A stretch of 33,709 bases of DNA from Priapulus caudatus (taxonomy: Eukaryota > Priapulida > Priapulimorpha > Priapulimorphida > Priapulidae): contig NW_014577417.1 in the NCBI RefSeq assembly GCF_000485595.1, positions 254,112 to 287,820 on the forward strand. Reading direction: 5' to 3'. This document shows positions 9,398-20,332 of the stretch, piece by piece. The position numbers and the translations under genes are program-made. The notes beneath the pieces are model-generated. The model saw only the letters and a program-made list of their open reading frames with translations, searched no databases and was not told the DNA's origin. Position 1 is the first letter of the stretch. Each line of letters opens with the position of its first letter.

Positions 9398-12300
9398 GCA
9401 TCTCTCTCGTATCTCTTCCCCTCTCTCATCCTCCCTTTCAGTACGTATATGAGTGTGACATGGAGCTCCACTTGCCCTCATGGCCACTAGATGGCGTCAT
9501 GGTCATCATCGTCTGCTCATTCTCCGTGTAGGGTCGACCAGGTTGGCACATCGAGTGTTCTGTTATGGCAAGCAGCATCTGTGGAGAGTCCATTGACATT
9601 CACACGGGCGGTTTCGATCTCAAGTTCCCTCACCACGACAACGAGTTGGCACAGGCTGAGGTAAACGCTGAACTTGTTAATTTGCATGACTTGACGAGGA
9701 CTGAGGTATCTTACATGGTAGTGGTGGTTGTGATAGTAGTAGTAGTATATTACATCTTAGTAACTAGTGGGGTGACTATTGAGTGCAATATCACCTTTGC
9801 GATAGTATTGCTATAGTCTTACAATAGTTGAAATCCTATTGCCGATACTATTGCAGTAATTAAAAAACAATTGCAATACAATTGATGTATTATGAAATTG
9901 TGTATTCTGTTGTATTTTACATACATAGTTTGGTATTTACATTGCCTTCTTCTTTGTCAGTTCTTAGATGTGTGGCTATTGTAGATGATTTATGTAATCA
10001 ACCACGAGTATGTATGCTGTAGTTTGTTCCGACTGTTGCTTAGTCAATCCTCTTGCGTTTCTTTGCTGAAAGGCGTACTTTGGCAATGACCATTGGGTGC
10101 GCTACTTCCTGCACACGGGTCATCTAACCATAGCTGGGTGTAAGATGTCAAAGTCGTTAAAGAATTTCATTACCATCAAGGAAGCACTGCGTAGGTACTT
10201 CAGGTGACAGACGCATTCCAATACTGCGGCATATTGCATATTGTGTGTGTGTGAGTGTGTGTAATTATAATATTGTAAATATAATATATTATATTATATT
10301 ACACATATTTATTTACATTATAAATATAATATATTATATTATATTACACATATTTATCTACATTATAAATATAATATATTATATTATATTACACATAATT
10401 ATTTACCTTTAAATATTACGTTTCCTGTAAGCGTCCACATTAAGCTTCGGATATTTTTTCCCGCAGAGAAAACCACGTTTAATTGGGAAAGCTTCTTGCA
10501 GCGGCCATGTTTATCACCAGCTATTCAATTCCACAGAGCAGTACAGCGCGCGGCAGCTGCGGCTTGCCTTCCTGCTTCACTCGTGGAAGGACACGCTAGA
10601 TTACAGCTCAAACACGATGGAGCTTGCCATACAGTATGAGCGATCGGTGAATGTGAGTAGCAGCGACTATAAAATACGGACTAAACACGTAATTCCCGCG
10701 ATCGCGACCACGTCTTTGCATCGAGAAGTTCTAAAGACGATCCTTGGCGATCAAGTGCTGCAATGTCGCTTCAGGTTGCACGTGTGAAACACATACAGGG
10801 GTAGAAATTAACTTTTGAACAAAGGAGTCTAACGGATCGACTCCCTGCCCTCAAAAAGAGGGAGTCCGCAGCAAAATGAGGGAGTCTGAAGTTCAAAATT
10901 AAAGATATTACAATAATGCATGTGCTTATTTTGAAGATTCATGCGGTTGCACATCTGCCAATTTTTTTTTATAGTATGGCAGAATTTTCAGGGAGTTACA
11001 CGGACTCCTGCATATGTCAAATCAGGGAGTCCGACAGTAAATCAGGGAGTATTTGACTCCGGACTCCTCCTCCAATTTCACACCCTGACATATATAAACT
11101 AGCCTAGTTGGCTTAACCGCTAGCAACGATATCCAATGGGAGCATGCAGAGTTGATATATAATGGGGGTGGGGGCCTATACCTCGCGCAGAGAGATGGCT
11201 CAGTCTGTGACGTGTTTTCAGGAGTTCTTCCTGACGGTGAAGGACATCGTGCGGTCGACGCCCAGCAGCGGCGTCGAGGCGTTCAGCAAGTGGAACGACG
11301 CGGAGAAGGACCTCGATGCAAAGTTCCACGAGCGACGATCCGCGATCCACGAGGCTCTATGCGGTGAGTCGTCTGCCATCTCTCCTGCCGGAGGGTAGTG
11401 GTGGTGGTGGTGGTGGTGGGTGGCTGGGAGGTGTGAGTGAGCGGGAGTGTGGAGGAAGAGGTGATGCATGGGTGCGTGCATGTATGCCTGCATGTGTGAG
11501 TGCGTGCTGCGTGCGTGCTTGCGTGTGTGTGAGCATTCCTGCGTGCGTGCCTGCGTACGTGCGTGCGTGCCTCCATGCGTCCATGCGTACATGCGTGTAT
11601 CACAGGCTAGTGAGTACTGGCGTGCGTACTGGTAATCGGTAATCGGTCACGATGTTGTGTGCGCAGACTCGGTTGACACGAGAACGACGATGGATCACCT
11701 CAGAGAGCTGGTGAGTGCCGGTAACGTGTACATCCGTGGCAGGAGGGAGGGCAAGCAGCCGCCCAACAGGGCACTGCTCAAGGGCATTGCCGTCTACATC
11801 ACGCACATGCTGAAGGTATCGTGCAGCACTTTTGGTTTATTGTACAGAGTTGTAGCAAAACAATTACAATAAGAAACAATTATATTTATAACATTCATAT
11901 CATGGTTCATCTAGGTTTAGAACTGGTGATGTGCAGAACGGTGTATCTTGTTTTGATATTCAAGTATTGTAGCATGAATATGTCGCATATTTTATCATAA
12001 ATATGTAAGTAATAAATGGGGAGTTTCTGTCTGCAGATATTTGGTGCTATAGAGTCAGAGGATCCTATCGGATTTCCATTAACAACGGAAGGTTCCCAAA
12101 ATGTGAGTCTATGCACTTCCATCCCGATCTCCTTGTAGTTTAATACAGGAAATTCATGCATCTGGTTAAACACGTACAAGTATCATATATTTTCTGTGCG
12201 GAAAATCTTGGCTTCTTGGCTTTATAGGTCATCGCTCTAAAATGTAAGTTGCTTTCCTTTAGCTGGAGGAAACCGTTATGCCTTATTTGACTGCCTTTGC

Positions 12301-13792
12301 TGACTTTAGAGAAGGCGTCAGGAAGGTCGCACGTGAGCAAAAAGGTAGGGCAGTGATAATGAGGAGTGAATTTCACTCCTGATAATATACTATTTAAAAT
12401 AAACATCTTCCTGTAACTGTGATGTATATGTAGTTCTGGATCGTTGGAGTAAACCCGTCTGAAATGGAAACCTGTGTAGCAGCGAAGGCCAAGGACCAGA
12501 TTGGGTAGAGCTGATAAACTGTGTCTGAAAATCCAATTGTCATTACGACATTTTCAAAGGAAGTACTACCACATATTTACCGTGCGTAATATCGTGTGGT
12601 TTTCCAGTGGTGGCCATTTTGGAGCAGTGTGACTCTGTGAGGGATGAGGTCCTGCCCAACCTGGGAGTGAGGCTAGAGGACGTTGAAGGTCAGGTGGCCA
12701 CATTGAAGCTTGTTGACAAGGAGACTCTTCTGCGTGAGAAGGAGACAAAACGACAGGTAGAGGGCGTTAGCTGTACGTGGGAGGTTATCTGTTGAAACCC
12801 GATGTGCCCTTCCAATGTGAGAATCTGTATTTTTGCTGCACAGACAGCGTGGACAAGGTCAGTTAATTGTCCCTGTTAAAGGAGGATGTGTGCTGCAGTT
12901 GGTACTATTGTGTGTGTGTGTGTCACGAAAGTTTGTTTAGCATTAATTGGCCACGGTATTGATGCAGGAGGAAGAGAAGAAGAGACTAGAGAAGGAGCGT
13001 CGGAAGCAGGAGCAGCTGGATGCACAGGCCGCGCGTGAAGCGCAGAAGCGGATGCCCCCTTGGGATCTCTTCCGCAGTGAGAAGGACAAATACTCTGCTT
13101 TTGACGACAAGGTATAATGCATGACGACCTCGACCCGACCCAAACTATAGCTAGAAGATTCAGTGAACATCAGTGAATTTTTCATTATAACAATCAATTA
13201 GAAAAAATTCATTTATATTTTTTTCGTGTTTTAGTGAGGCATATTAAATGAATGTAGATGTGGGGACAAATTTTTGAGGCATGCACAGCATTTGGGTTTA
13301 TCTGACATGAATATTTTCCTTATAATATTATTAATTCCCATTAGGTGAGTCTTGGGAATATAGTTTGGTTGTTTTTTTGTTCACGTAGCTAGAGTGTATT
13401 TTCGGGAGTAAAATGCATAGTATATGCATACAGGATTGCTTACTCTGTAAAATATGTCCAACTTACGTATGTATGTGCCTATACGTGTCCGGTATAGTAC
13501 GTGTTATCATTTGTCTCGAATTTTGGCGCTTCCTATGCAAGCTAGTGGAATTTGCAATAGTTGAGGAGGTATAGTAACTTTACAGTATCTAGCTTAAATG
13601 TCAAAATTAACAATATGTTCAGCTTGTCCATCTATTGATTTGCAGGGAATGCCAACCCATGATGTCACGGGGAAGGAGCTGCCTAAATCTGCCACAAAGA
13701 AACTAGCAAAGTTATACCAACAACAGGAGAAGAAGTACAACGATTACTTGAAGAGTGTCGATAGTAATCAAAAGGAGAACGCATCTACATAA
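4859..13792 (+). CDS. CARS1: Cysteinyl-tRNA synthetase, cytoplasmic (19 exons)
   Basis: Class I enzyme that charges tRNA-Cys with cysteine in the cytosol. Exons: 4859-4880, 6283-6463, 6692-6788, 7033-7131, 7434-7583, 7925-8065, 8306-8429, 8611-8697, 9150-9262, 9532-9660, 10073-10190, 10537-10652, 11222-11363, 11667-11815, 12037-12102, 12263-12344, 12608-12756, 12968-13111, 13646-13792. All introns are GT-AG and all phases agree, giving 751 codons against 748 in human. HIGH signature HMGH at residues 63-66; KMSKS at 405-409; expected zinc ligands C54 (SCGPTVYD), C347 (HIECS), H372 and E376 (PHHDNE). The C-terminus is Lys/Glu-rich like animal cytosolic CARS. The 22-nt first exon (MAASQDA) is inferred from Kozak context (ACCATGG), splice phase and likeness to human MADSSGQQ; otherwise ATG 6297 would serve. 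AATAAA at 13819. Confidence 0.96.
5009..5052. repeat. 44-bp perfect palindrome in CARS1 intron 1
   Basis: Two 22-bp arms, the left starting CAGGAGTAAGATAATATAGG, meet with no spacer at 5030/5031 and are exact reverse complements. It lies about 130 bp inside the first intron. Confidence 0.95.
5147..5835. repeat. Purine-rich minisatellite in CARS1 intron 1
   Basis: Nearly all G and A on the plus strand, built from variants of GGAGAAGCTGGTGGAGAAGG. A higher-order period of about 89-90 bp is visible: the TGGCAGAGAAGG landmark falls at 5511, 5600 and 5690. Long ORFs on both strands (for example minus 5109-5927, Ser/Pro/Phe-rich) come from the repeat having few stop-like triplets and are not genes. 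Confidence 0.9.
5940..6070. mobile_element. Partial copy of a TTAGGG-containing MITE
   Basis: Reading on the minus strand, this matches the element at 14436-14600. It has the terminal CACGAAGGGTCGTTGT (as its complement near 6053-6070), then CGAGGTAAC, a TTAGGG-like array (5978-6003) and GGGAGTAGGCGTA. The second terminal repeat is missing, so it is truncated. It lies in CARS1 intron 1. Confidence 0.65.
6536..6560. repeat. (TA)n microsatellite
   Basis: Simple TA dinucleotide run in CARS1 intron 2. Confidence 0.9.
9280..9395. repeat. (CT)n(TA)n compound microsatellite
   Basis: A CT-rich run passes directly into a TA run in the CARS1 intron between the exons ending 9262 and starting 9532. ORFs overlapping it on both strands (Ser/Leu and Arg/Glu runs) are artefacts of the repeat. 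Confidence 0.95.
10276..10405. repeat. 45-bp AT-rich tandem repeat, about 2.9 copies
   Basis: Units begin TAAATATAATATATTATATT at 10276, 10321 and 10366, with exact 45-bp spacing and only one or two differences. Located in CARS1 intron 11. Confidence 0.95.
10796..11087. mobile_element. hAT-like MITE in CARS1 intron 12
   Basis: The left end CAGGGGTAGAAATTA and right end (read inverted) CAGGGTGTGAAATTG form imperfect terminal repeats of the CAGGG type common in hAT elements. The 292-bp interior repeats GGGAGTC words in both orientations. Flanks AAACACAT / ACATATAT agree at 5 of 8 positions, a possible decayed 8-bp target duplication. No ORF. Confidence 0.6.
11395..11600. repeat. GTG / GCGTGC-rich low-complexity stretch
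   Basis: A GTG trinucleotide run followed by irregular GTGCGTGC and TGCATG words fills most of the CARS1 intron between the exons ending 11363 and starting 11667. ORFs on both strands here are low-complexity artefacts. Confidence 0.8.
13413..13620. repeat. Dispersed repeat, copy 1 (last CARS1 intron)
   Basis: Starts ATGCATAGTATATGCATACA and ends near AAAATTAACAATATG. The same series of blocks (ACTCTGT, GTGTCCG, TTATCATTTGTCTC, GGTATAGTAACTTTACAG-like, AAAATTAAC) recurs in order at 14323-14681. Identity is moderate, so the duplication is old. Confidence 0.6.
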
Positions 13793-13818
13793 TGTTTAGC
13801 AAAATATCTGGGATACAT

Positions 13819-13824
13819 AATAAA
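13819..13824 (+). terminator. Polyadenylation signal of CARS1
   Basis: Canonical AATAAA 27 bp after the CARS1 stop codon. A second ATAATA-rich stretch follows within 50 bp. Confidence 0.6.
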
Positions 13825-14322
13825 CATAATAGAACTGAAATTGTCTATTATGTGTATGTATTTTAATAATATGGAATTTTCGGTATTATATTATGCTTGC
13901 ATGTGTGCTATTATGTTTATTAACCAGCAAAGCAAGTTAGCGAAGTAACCGTTAGGATGATTGTGAGGAAATCAATGTTCTCTTGATGAATAAATTTGTC
14001 ATTTAATTTTACAAATCAACATACAATTTGATGCCAAGTCGGTATATGTGTGTGGTATAGCTTTGGAATAGGGAATATTTATGGGAAGGGACCACAAAAC
14101 TGAAGGCAAGTGTGTATTAGAAATTTGTTTTATGGTAAGATGGGGAAATTTATTGGAGAAACTTCAATGCTTTTTATACAAATGTGTATGCACAGAAGAT
14201 GCAGTATTTGTTTAAATTTGGTTGAATATGTGGAAGGCAATAAGGATCTGGGTAAAGGTGAAAGGTTTCATTCTTGGGAAATGTGCCTAATTTAAAAATT
14301 TGTCTAACATTATGTGGATAGT

Positions 14323-14681
14323 ATGCATAGTATGTGTATACAGGACCGATTACTCTGTGAGTATGAATGTGCCACTTCGTGTCCGTTGTGTGGGTTATCA
14401 TTTGTCTCAAGTTCTGCTGGCTCTTCCAATGTAACTTACGCACGAAGGGTCGTTGTTGTATAATGGCGTATAATATGTAACCGAGGTAACCATTTGATAT
14501 GGTTAGGGTTAGGGTTAGGGAGTAGGCGTATGCGACATACTCGCCGACACCTCGGGTACTATACTCGGGTACATATACGACAACGACCCCTTCAGCGTAA
14601 CTTACATGCATGTAACTTATGCATGGTAACTTTACAGTACATGCAGTTTCTTGCTTAAATCCTAAAATTAACATTATGTTT
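14323..14681. repeat. Dispersed repeat, copy 2, interrupted by a MITE
   Basis: Same ordered blocks as 13413-13620. The extra ~165 bp in this copy is explained by the inverted-repeat element at 14436-14600, so copy 1 serves as the empty site. Confidence 0.6.
14436..14600. mobile_element. 165-bp MITE with TTAGGG array inside
   Basis: Terminal inverted repeats TTACGCACGAAGGGTCGTTG (left) and, read inverted, TTACGCTGAAGGGGTCGTTG (right). The interior holds a perfect GGTTAGGGTTAGGGTTAGGG at 14501-14520. No ORF. A truncated relative lies at 5940-6070. Confidence 0.75.
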
Positions 14682-14689
14682 GCAATATT

Positions 14690-16214
14690 ATGTACTATAC
14701 AAAAAGCCAGTAACAAAATCTCACTAAAACCTCGAATGTTCACTCTTTTATTAACTGTAGTAACCGGTTTATCAATCCATAAGAGATAGCTGGATTATTA
14801 TAACAGTTTCAAAGATTGTGTCATTGGTGGGATTTACACACATGATTTCAGATGTGAATCGTAAGCATTTATTTGATGCGCTGGTCATTTTAAGGTCTAA
14901 AGACCATTCTATCTATAAAATTACAAAATATATCACATTTTACATGGCACTTACACTTTACATAAAACAAGTACAGAAACAAAACGATAAATATGCTATA
15001 AAACACATACTCGATAAATTCTTGGGTTAATAGATTTCTGAAAAGTAGTAGTTTTAGATTCCTCAGATAGGATACCAAATATATCAAAATCGATTTCCTA
15101 ATGCACTCATTGGCACAGACACCATTCACACTTACGTTTGACTGTAAAAATATTCACGAATTTTCACACTTAATATTCATAGTTATATCTACATTAGGTG
15201 GCGCCAAGATACACCCCATTCTTAACTTCACTGCACCGCGTTATAAAGGTTGAGCTGTTTACACACAAATGACACGGGTATTTCAGGGAAGCACTTGAAA
15301 TTAAAACATCAAAAGAATACCACCACACGAATGGGTCAATTTACCTATCTGTCTGAGGGAACTAATGACTCCATGTTTTAACATTGTTGCTAGATTTACA
15401 AAGCTAGACCAGTTGTTTTGTAAGCGTACAACACCAAATTGTCCACTTTGTGGAGCTTCGTTTTCAAGCATGGTTTTTTAGAAGGTCTATCACAAGATAT
15501 AGCGTGTTTGTCAATCCTGGCAGACATATAGGTCAACTGAGCACACTATCGCTAGTAACAAATATCCGAATTTTACAATAAACATAATACTGGAAAATAT
15601 TAACAAATATCTAAATACACATAGTCAGATCTGTTTAAAAAAGTTGATACTCACTAGCACGCCATACGTTATTGTGTGAGAGCCCCCAGATTATCCCATG
15701 TACTCTCTCTCGAGACGGGTCAAGTTGATATGATAATACACACGTAGACCGAAAACATTACATGCTGCACATTTAGAGAGTATTTTACACGTACTACTCA
15801 CTCACACGTTTGTACCACACACGGTATATTTCTTCCAACTCTGCTGTTGACACAGACTCGACTCAGCAAAAACAAGGCCAACTTTAAAATATGAGTCCAC
15901 CTCATGCCATTATTTAAAAAAATTAAGGCTACGTAACTATCATCAATGTACTACCCAAAACGTTATGCTTTATTAAATTATAGTGTATAATAAAATATGT
16001 GTGGACTATTGAGTGTGAACCAGACCACATACTGGATTAATTAATTCCTCTTGCATAAAATTCAGGCCACGATTATTCGACTGACTCATTTCCAATACAA
16101 TCTTTCGTATTCATATTTCATTGCACATAATTTTCACAGGCCAGTGTATGAAGTCATTACACACCTAAACTTGGACAGTGTGGTTCGTCTGCACTGCCCC
16201 AACCCAGGCAACCT
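14690..16214. other. AT-rich intergenic sequence between CARS1 and HVCN1
   Basis: No exon, RNA gene or clear repeat recognised. The ORFs present are AT-driven and unsupported. The two flanking genes converge here, so it should hold their 3' ends. Confidence 0.5.
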
Positions 16215-18807
16215 CTATGTGTCAGCCTCCAGCTTCTTGCTTGTGATAATGTCATTGACCTCTGCGACGACCTGCAACTGGCTGCCGAATGCCGTCCGTT
16301 CAACCTTGTGCGCAGATATGCCATTCAGCTCGAGTAGATCTCTCAGCCTGCAGGAAACCCCACCGCACAATTCATTGGTGTGCGTGTAGACAATTTGCTG
16401 ACATGTGCCAGAATCGCTTGCACGATGCACTGATGTGCACATATCTCTAAACAATTTCACTAGTCAATCCCAATTTTTGATGAAGATTTGGCATAGATAT
16501 ACGAAAGTGCATGTTGGCCTTAAAACCGCTGGGATTAGCATGCAGTTTAGCTACCGATTGTTAGCCTAGAGTACTAGGATAACCAGTGATACGCATGGTG
16601 TTACTGGAATGTGGGATGGTGTTATCGGCAATTTGGTAATCACAGTAGTACCTCTCGATCTCCTGGGTCTGACGGGCACAAAACTCCCGGAATTTTCCTA
16701 GCTCGTCTTCGACTGCCTCTCTCTCCCGCTTCTCACGGTGCAGCCTCTTCTCTGCCTGTGCAGTCATCGATAGGATAATTCCTGCACAACAGGTTGCAAA
16801 TAAATGTGAGAACAAAAACCAAAAAAGCTCCAGAGGGTCGATCGAGACCCTCTTTCTTTAGTGTCTGCAGGCCAGATTTTCCAGCATGTCAAAAAATGTC
16901 TCAAGTTGAAATAAACAAAGTACTTCAAAATAGGTATAGCCAGTAAGTACCTCTCGACAAAAATTCTGGTGGGTTACTCCTACCCCTTCTCTCCTCTGCA
17001 TGCATTCACCAGACCACCTCCCAACCTATTGGACCCTGCTCCTCACACGTGCTTTCACACGTCTATTCACGACAACGAACAGGAACAGTGGAAAAAATAC
17101 ACGGGGGCTCGGGGCGATTTAGCCCCCGAAATGTCAAAAAGAGCCCCGGAAATGCCAAAAAGACCCCTCGTAAATTTGCATAGAGTTCAATGCAAACCAA
17201 ATTTTAGAGTGCTATTTTCATGCACGCGAGCTTGAAAAGTAGCCCCCGAAACATAAATTTTAATTTTTTCCCTGAACAGGAATGAAACAGCGTGTCAGCA
17301 ATCAAACCAGGTCTATTATCCCAGACCGGAGGACGGTTCCCCGCAACGCATTCACCTCACATGCCTATTAATCAAGACAACCAAAAGGAATGAAACAGTG
17401 TCAGCAATTAAACCCGACCTTATGTCCCATCGGGAAACCAAGAGAATAAGTAAGTAAGTAATCAAACCAGGTCTATTATCCCCGATCGGAGGACGGTTCC
17501 CTCGTGACTCATTTACCGTTGACGATGCGTGCGATGCGCCACAGCCGCAGGATGACGAGCAGGTTGAGGCCGTTGACGGCGCCGCCTTTGTTCGTCGTGA
17601 ACGCGATGTCGAGCGAGAACGCCACGACGACGACGACGGCGTCGAACATCTCCAGCTTGTGCTTGAAGAAGGAGAGTCGCATCGCGTACAGCTTCACGAC
17701 GATCTCGACCATGAACAGACTGAGTATCGCTAGCGACGCGTAGTGCAGCACCTCGCCGATCGCGCTCTCGGACGCGTCCTCGCCGGAGTCTCCTGGTTCC
17801 ATCTCAAACACCTTTAGGGAATACGTAGGTATGTATAGGCATATACTGGTTAATGTAGTGGCATGCTGAATTATTGCGTTCATCGAGAAATGTTCGTTTA
17901 GCCTTCTAAGTTGATAAATCACGGTGGAAATTTCATTATCACGTTTTCTTTGCTTGCCATGACTGAATAGGAACGCTGCTGCTTAGCTGCATTCAATGTA
18001 ATTCTTTTGAATGACACCAGCACCAATAGCAGAAAATAATATGTAAGCAATTGCTTTTTGAAATCTGCTATGATGTTATTTTTGATAGTCTGCAACCAGA
18101 GGCTTGTGAAAGCAGAAGTGATAAATAAGAGGTGTTACCATGGTTACTATTATCTGATATCCTGATTAATTATATTAAAACTTGATTCTGATGATGAAAT
18201 ATTGAAATCTGTAATGATTCTTAACACTGCCGACTACCAGTGCTTTTTAGTGTTCTCAATGGACAAATGGACTGTTGAAATGTGAAAATTCCAGTTAAAA
18301 GGTTTCCATTTTACTATTAACTAAAGCATATATAAAAGAGAGTTCAGCGTGGATAACAGAAACATGAGCTTTAATTGGAATTTTCACACTTCAACTGTCC
18401 ATTTGAACAGCATTGGGCTCTCTTCTTCTTCGCTGCAGTCTTTCGTACCATTGAGAACACTCGGGAACCACGTAACTTACAACATCCATGATTTTCACAA
18501 CATACTAACATGATTGTACAACTACAGCACGGGTGTTGTTCGTGGAGTCACTACTACGAAGGCTAACGCACCTTTAGATCGACAAGCAGCTCGGCGATAA
18601 CTAGCAGGACGTCGATGATGACGAGCACGACAATGAAGATCTGGAATCGCTGGCCGTGGATGAGCGCGTTTACGCGATCGTGCAGCGGCATCCGCGTGCG
18701 GAAGTTGTCCTCCTCCGACTCGACCGTCGACATCGACGTCGCGTCGTCTCTCACGATGACCTTCTCCAGATCCTCGGAGACCTTCTTGAAGCCTTGCACG
18801 CCTAGTC
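16215..18807 (-). CDS. HVCN1: Voltage-gated proton channel Hv1 (four exons; N-terminus not found)
   Basis: Membrane voltage-sensor protein that conducts protons outward. Exons on the minus strand: 18572-18807, 17517-17811, 16652-16781, 16215-16347, all GT-AG with matching phases; about 264 residues visible against 273 in human. S1 has IIDVLLVIAELLVDLK, keeping the selectivity Asp (human D112) and the following Glu/Asp. S2 has HYASLAILSLFMVEIVVK, keeping the His equivalent to human H140 and the charge-transfer Phe/Glu. S3 has FDAVVVVVAFSLDI. S4 has RLWRIARIVNG with all three gating arginines. The C-terminal helix reads CARQTQEIERLRDLLELNG, like the human dimer-forming coiled coil (QEIERLNKLL). 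The S1-S2 loop has an acidic insertion, and the S3-S4 loop lacks the second zinc His (human H193). The frame hits a stop just above 18807, so an upstream first exon is required. Confidence 0.95.
17085..17275. repeat. Probable repeat with GGGGGCTCGGGGC / GCCCCCGA words
   Basis: Short G- and C-rich words (CGGGGGCTCGGGGC, TAGCCCCCGAAA, GAGCCCCGGAAA, GTAGCCCCCGAAA) recur in alternating form within the HVCN1 intron at 16782-17516. They look like the ends and interior of a small transposon, but exact termini are not clear. Confidence 0.35.
17302..17502. repeat. ~42-bp direct repeat near HVCN1 splice donor
   Basis: A block starting AATCAAACCAGGTCTATTAT and ending GGAGGACGGTTCCC occurs at 17302-17343 and again at 17460-17501, almost unchanged. 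The second copy ends 15 bp from the HVCN1 exon boundary at 17517. Confidence 0.8.
18249..18461. mobile_element. 213-bp inverted-repeat element (MITE)
   Basis: Ends AGTGTTCTCAATGG (18249-18262) and its exact complement (18448-18461). A second inner inverted block, GTGAAAATTCCA-type, lies about 30 bp in on the left and 90 bp in on the right. No ORF and no obvious target duplication. It lies in HVCN1's first visible intron. Confidence 0.7.
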
Positions 18808-19101
18808 CTGATGATAAGACGAGATAACCTCATAACGTCATAACGTTTAGTCTTCAAAAAAGAACTATATGGAAGACATACAGAAACCAACAATTCATTC
18901 AAGAAGGATGAAGACAATTACAGTATGGAATGACAGAAACGATGTAACTAGATATGTATAGAATGTATTCAACACTAATTTTTTTAGATTTCTAATCTAA
19001 TGATTTCTAATGATGACAGTAATGTAGAATGTACTGTAAATCGTAAGTACTCATGAGTCATGATTCCTCTGGCTCTGTTGCTTCTAGTTAGTAGTCGGCC
19101 A

Positions 19102-20298
19102 CACAAGCACTTGAAACGTCTCAATTGAAAAAAAAAAGAGTAAATAAACACGAAATGTATTTACTACCAAAGTCTTAATGTTTCTCTACTCTATTTCGCC
19201 TATTATTGCCGATAATTACCCGTAAATGCTGGTCAAATGCTCATCTGCAACACATAACACCACACGCCCAACCTGTGCACAAACAACATGAATAAGAGAG
19301 CAGTAGGTAAGCGTGATCGCAAAATTCGCTCGACGCTCGCTTCATTTCACACGATCACAGAACAAAAACACATTTAACGGCTTCCATCTTAGTATCTATG
19401 TGTACATAAATGTTCACTTGTTCGAATTATAACTGTGGCCTTTGTTCTTACCTACTCCCACCAGAGATATCTCGTAAAATCCTGCAGGAAATGTTCTCTC
19501 CGTGAAAATGTAAAAAGGACGAATCATCCGAAAATCCCTAACGGCGCTACTTTCGATCGATCGCTGTAGTCGTGTGTGCGTGATGTCATGCCCGCGCGCA
19601 TTGTGCTTGGCTTGGCGGGCCTCGAAACGGAGCTCGGAGGCCGGCAGCAGCTCATCCCGGCATGCAATGCGCCCCATTACTCGTGTATAAACACACATCT
19701 CGTCCTCTTTACATTTTCCCGGAGAGAACATTTCCTGCAGGATTTCACGAGATATCTCTGGCGGGAGTAGGTAAGAACAAAAGCCAGCGTTATAATTCGA
19801 ACAAGTGAACATTTATGTACACATACCTACCAAGATGGAAGCCGTTGGATGTTTTCGTTCTGTAATCGTGTGAAATGAAGCGAGCGTCGAGCAAATTTTG
19901 CGATCATGCTTTCCTACCTGCTCTCTTATTCATGTTGTTTGTGCACAGCGCGGGCGTGCGGTGTACTTGCGTGTTGTAGATGAGCATTTGACTGGCATTT
20001 ACAGGTGATTATACCTAGGCGAAATACAGTAGAGAAACATTAAGACTTTGGTAGTAAATACATTTCGTGTTTATTTACCATTCTTTTTTTTATTGAGACG
20101 TTCCAAATGCCTCTGCGTGCGGTGTACTTGTGTGTTGCAGATGAGCATTTGACCAGCATTTACGGGTAATTATCGACAATATTTAGGCGACATAGAGTAG
20201 AGAAACATTAAGACTTTGGTAGTAAATACATTTTGTGTTGATTTACCTTTTTTTTATTCAATTATTGAGACGTTCCATTTTCCAAGTACGTGCTTGTG
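19102..20298. mobile_element. Second long-hairpin (foldback) element
   Basis: Left arm about 19102-19520 pairs with about 19705-20070 around a ~185-bp loop. Termini CACAAGCACTTGAAACGTC and the inner block with TTTGGTAGTAAATACATTT match the family at 2317-4174. The right end is duplicated in tandem: the block from GTGCGGTGTACTTG through TTTGGTAGTAAATACATTT occurs near 19959 and again near 20117. No transposase. It sits between the HVCN1 5' side and PRKRIP1, possibly inside HVCN1's first intron. Confidence 0.75.
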
Positions 20299-20332
20299 CA
20301 CTAACTTGACTAAGTCAGTAAGTGACACAGTA

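Noticed and set aside
9103-9531. 142-codon plus-strand ORF with Ser/Leu runs
   Set aside because: It runs through the CT/TA microsatellite and partly overlaps a real CARS1 exon in another frame.
11218-11603. His/Thr/Ala-rich ORFs opposite CARS1
   Set aside because: Low-complexity translation of GTG/GCGTGC repeats plus antisense of a CARS1 exon.
14174-14743. 189-codon minus-strand ORF
   Set aside because: It spans a MITE and an old repeat with TTAGGG arrays (Leu/Thr runs); no domain or splice support.
16561-16651. Stop at 16561 as the true end of HVCN1
   Set aside because: Splicing at 16652 to the exon at 16215-16347 restores the conserved coiled coil (QEIERLRDLL), so the read-through end is at best an isoform.
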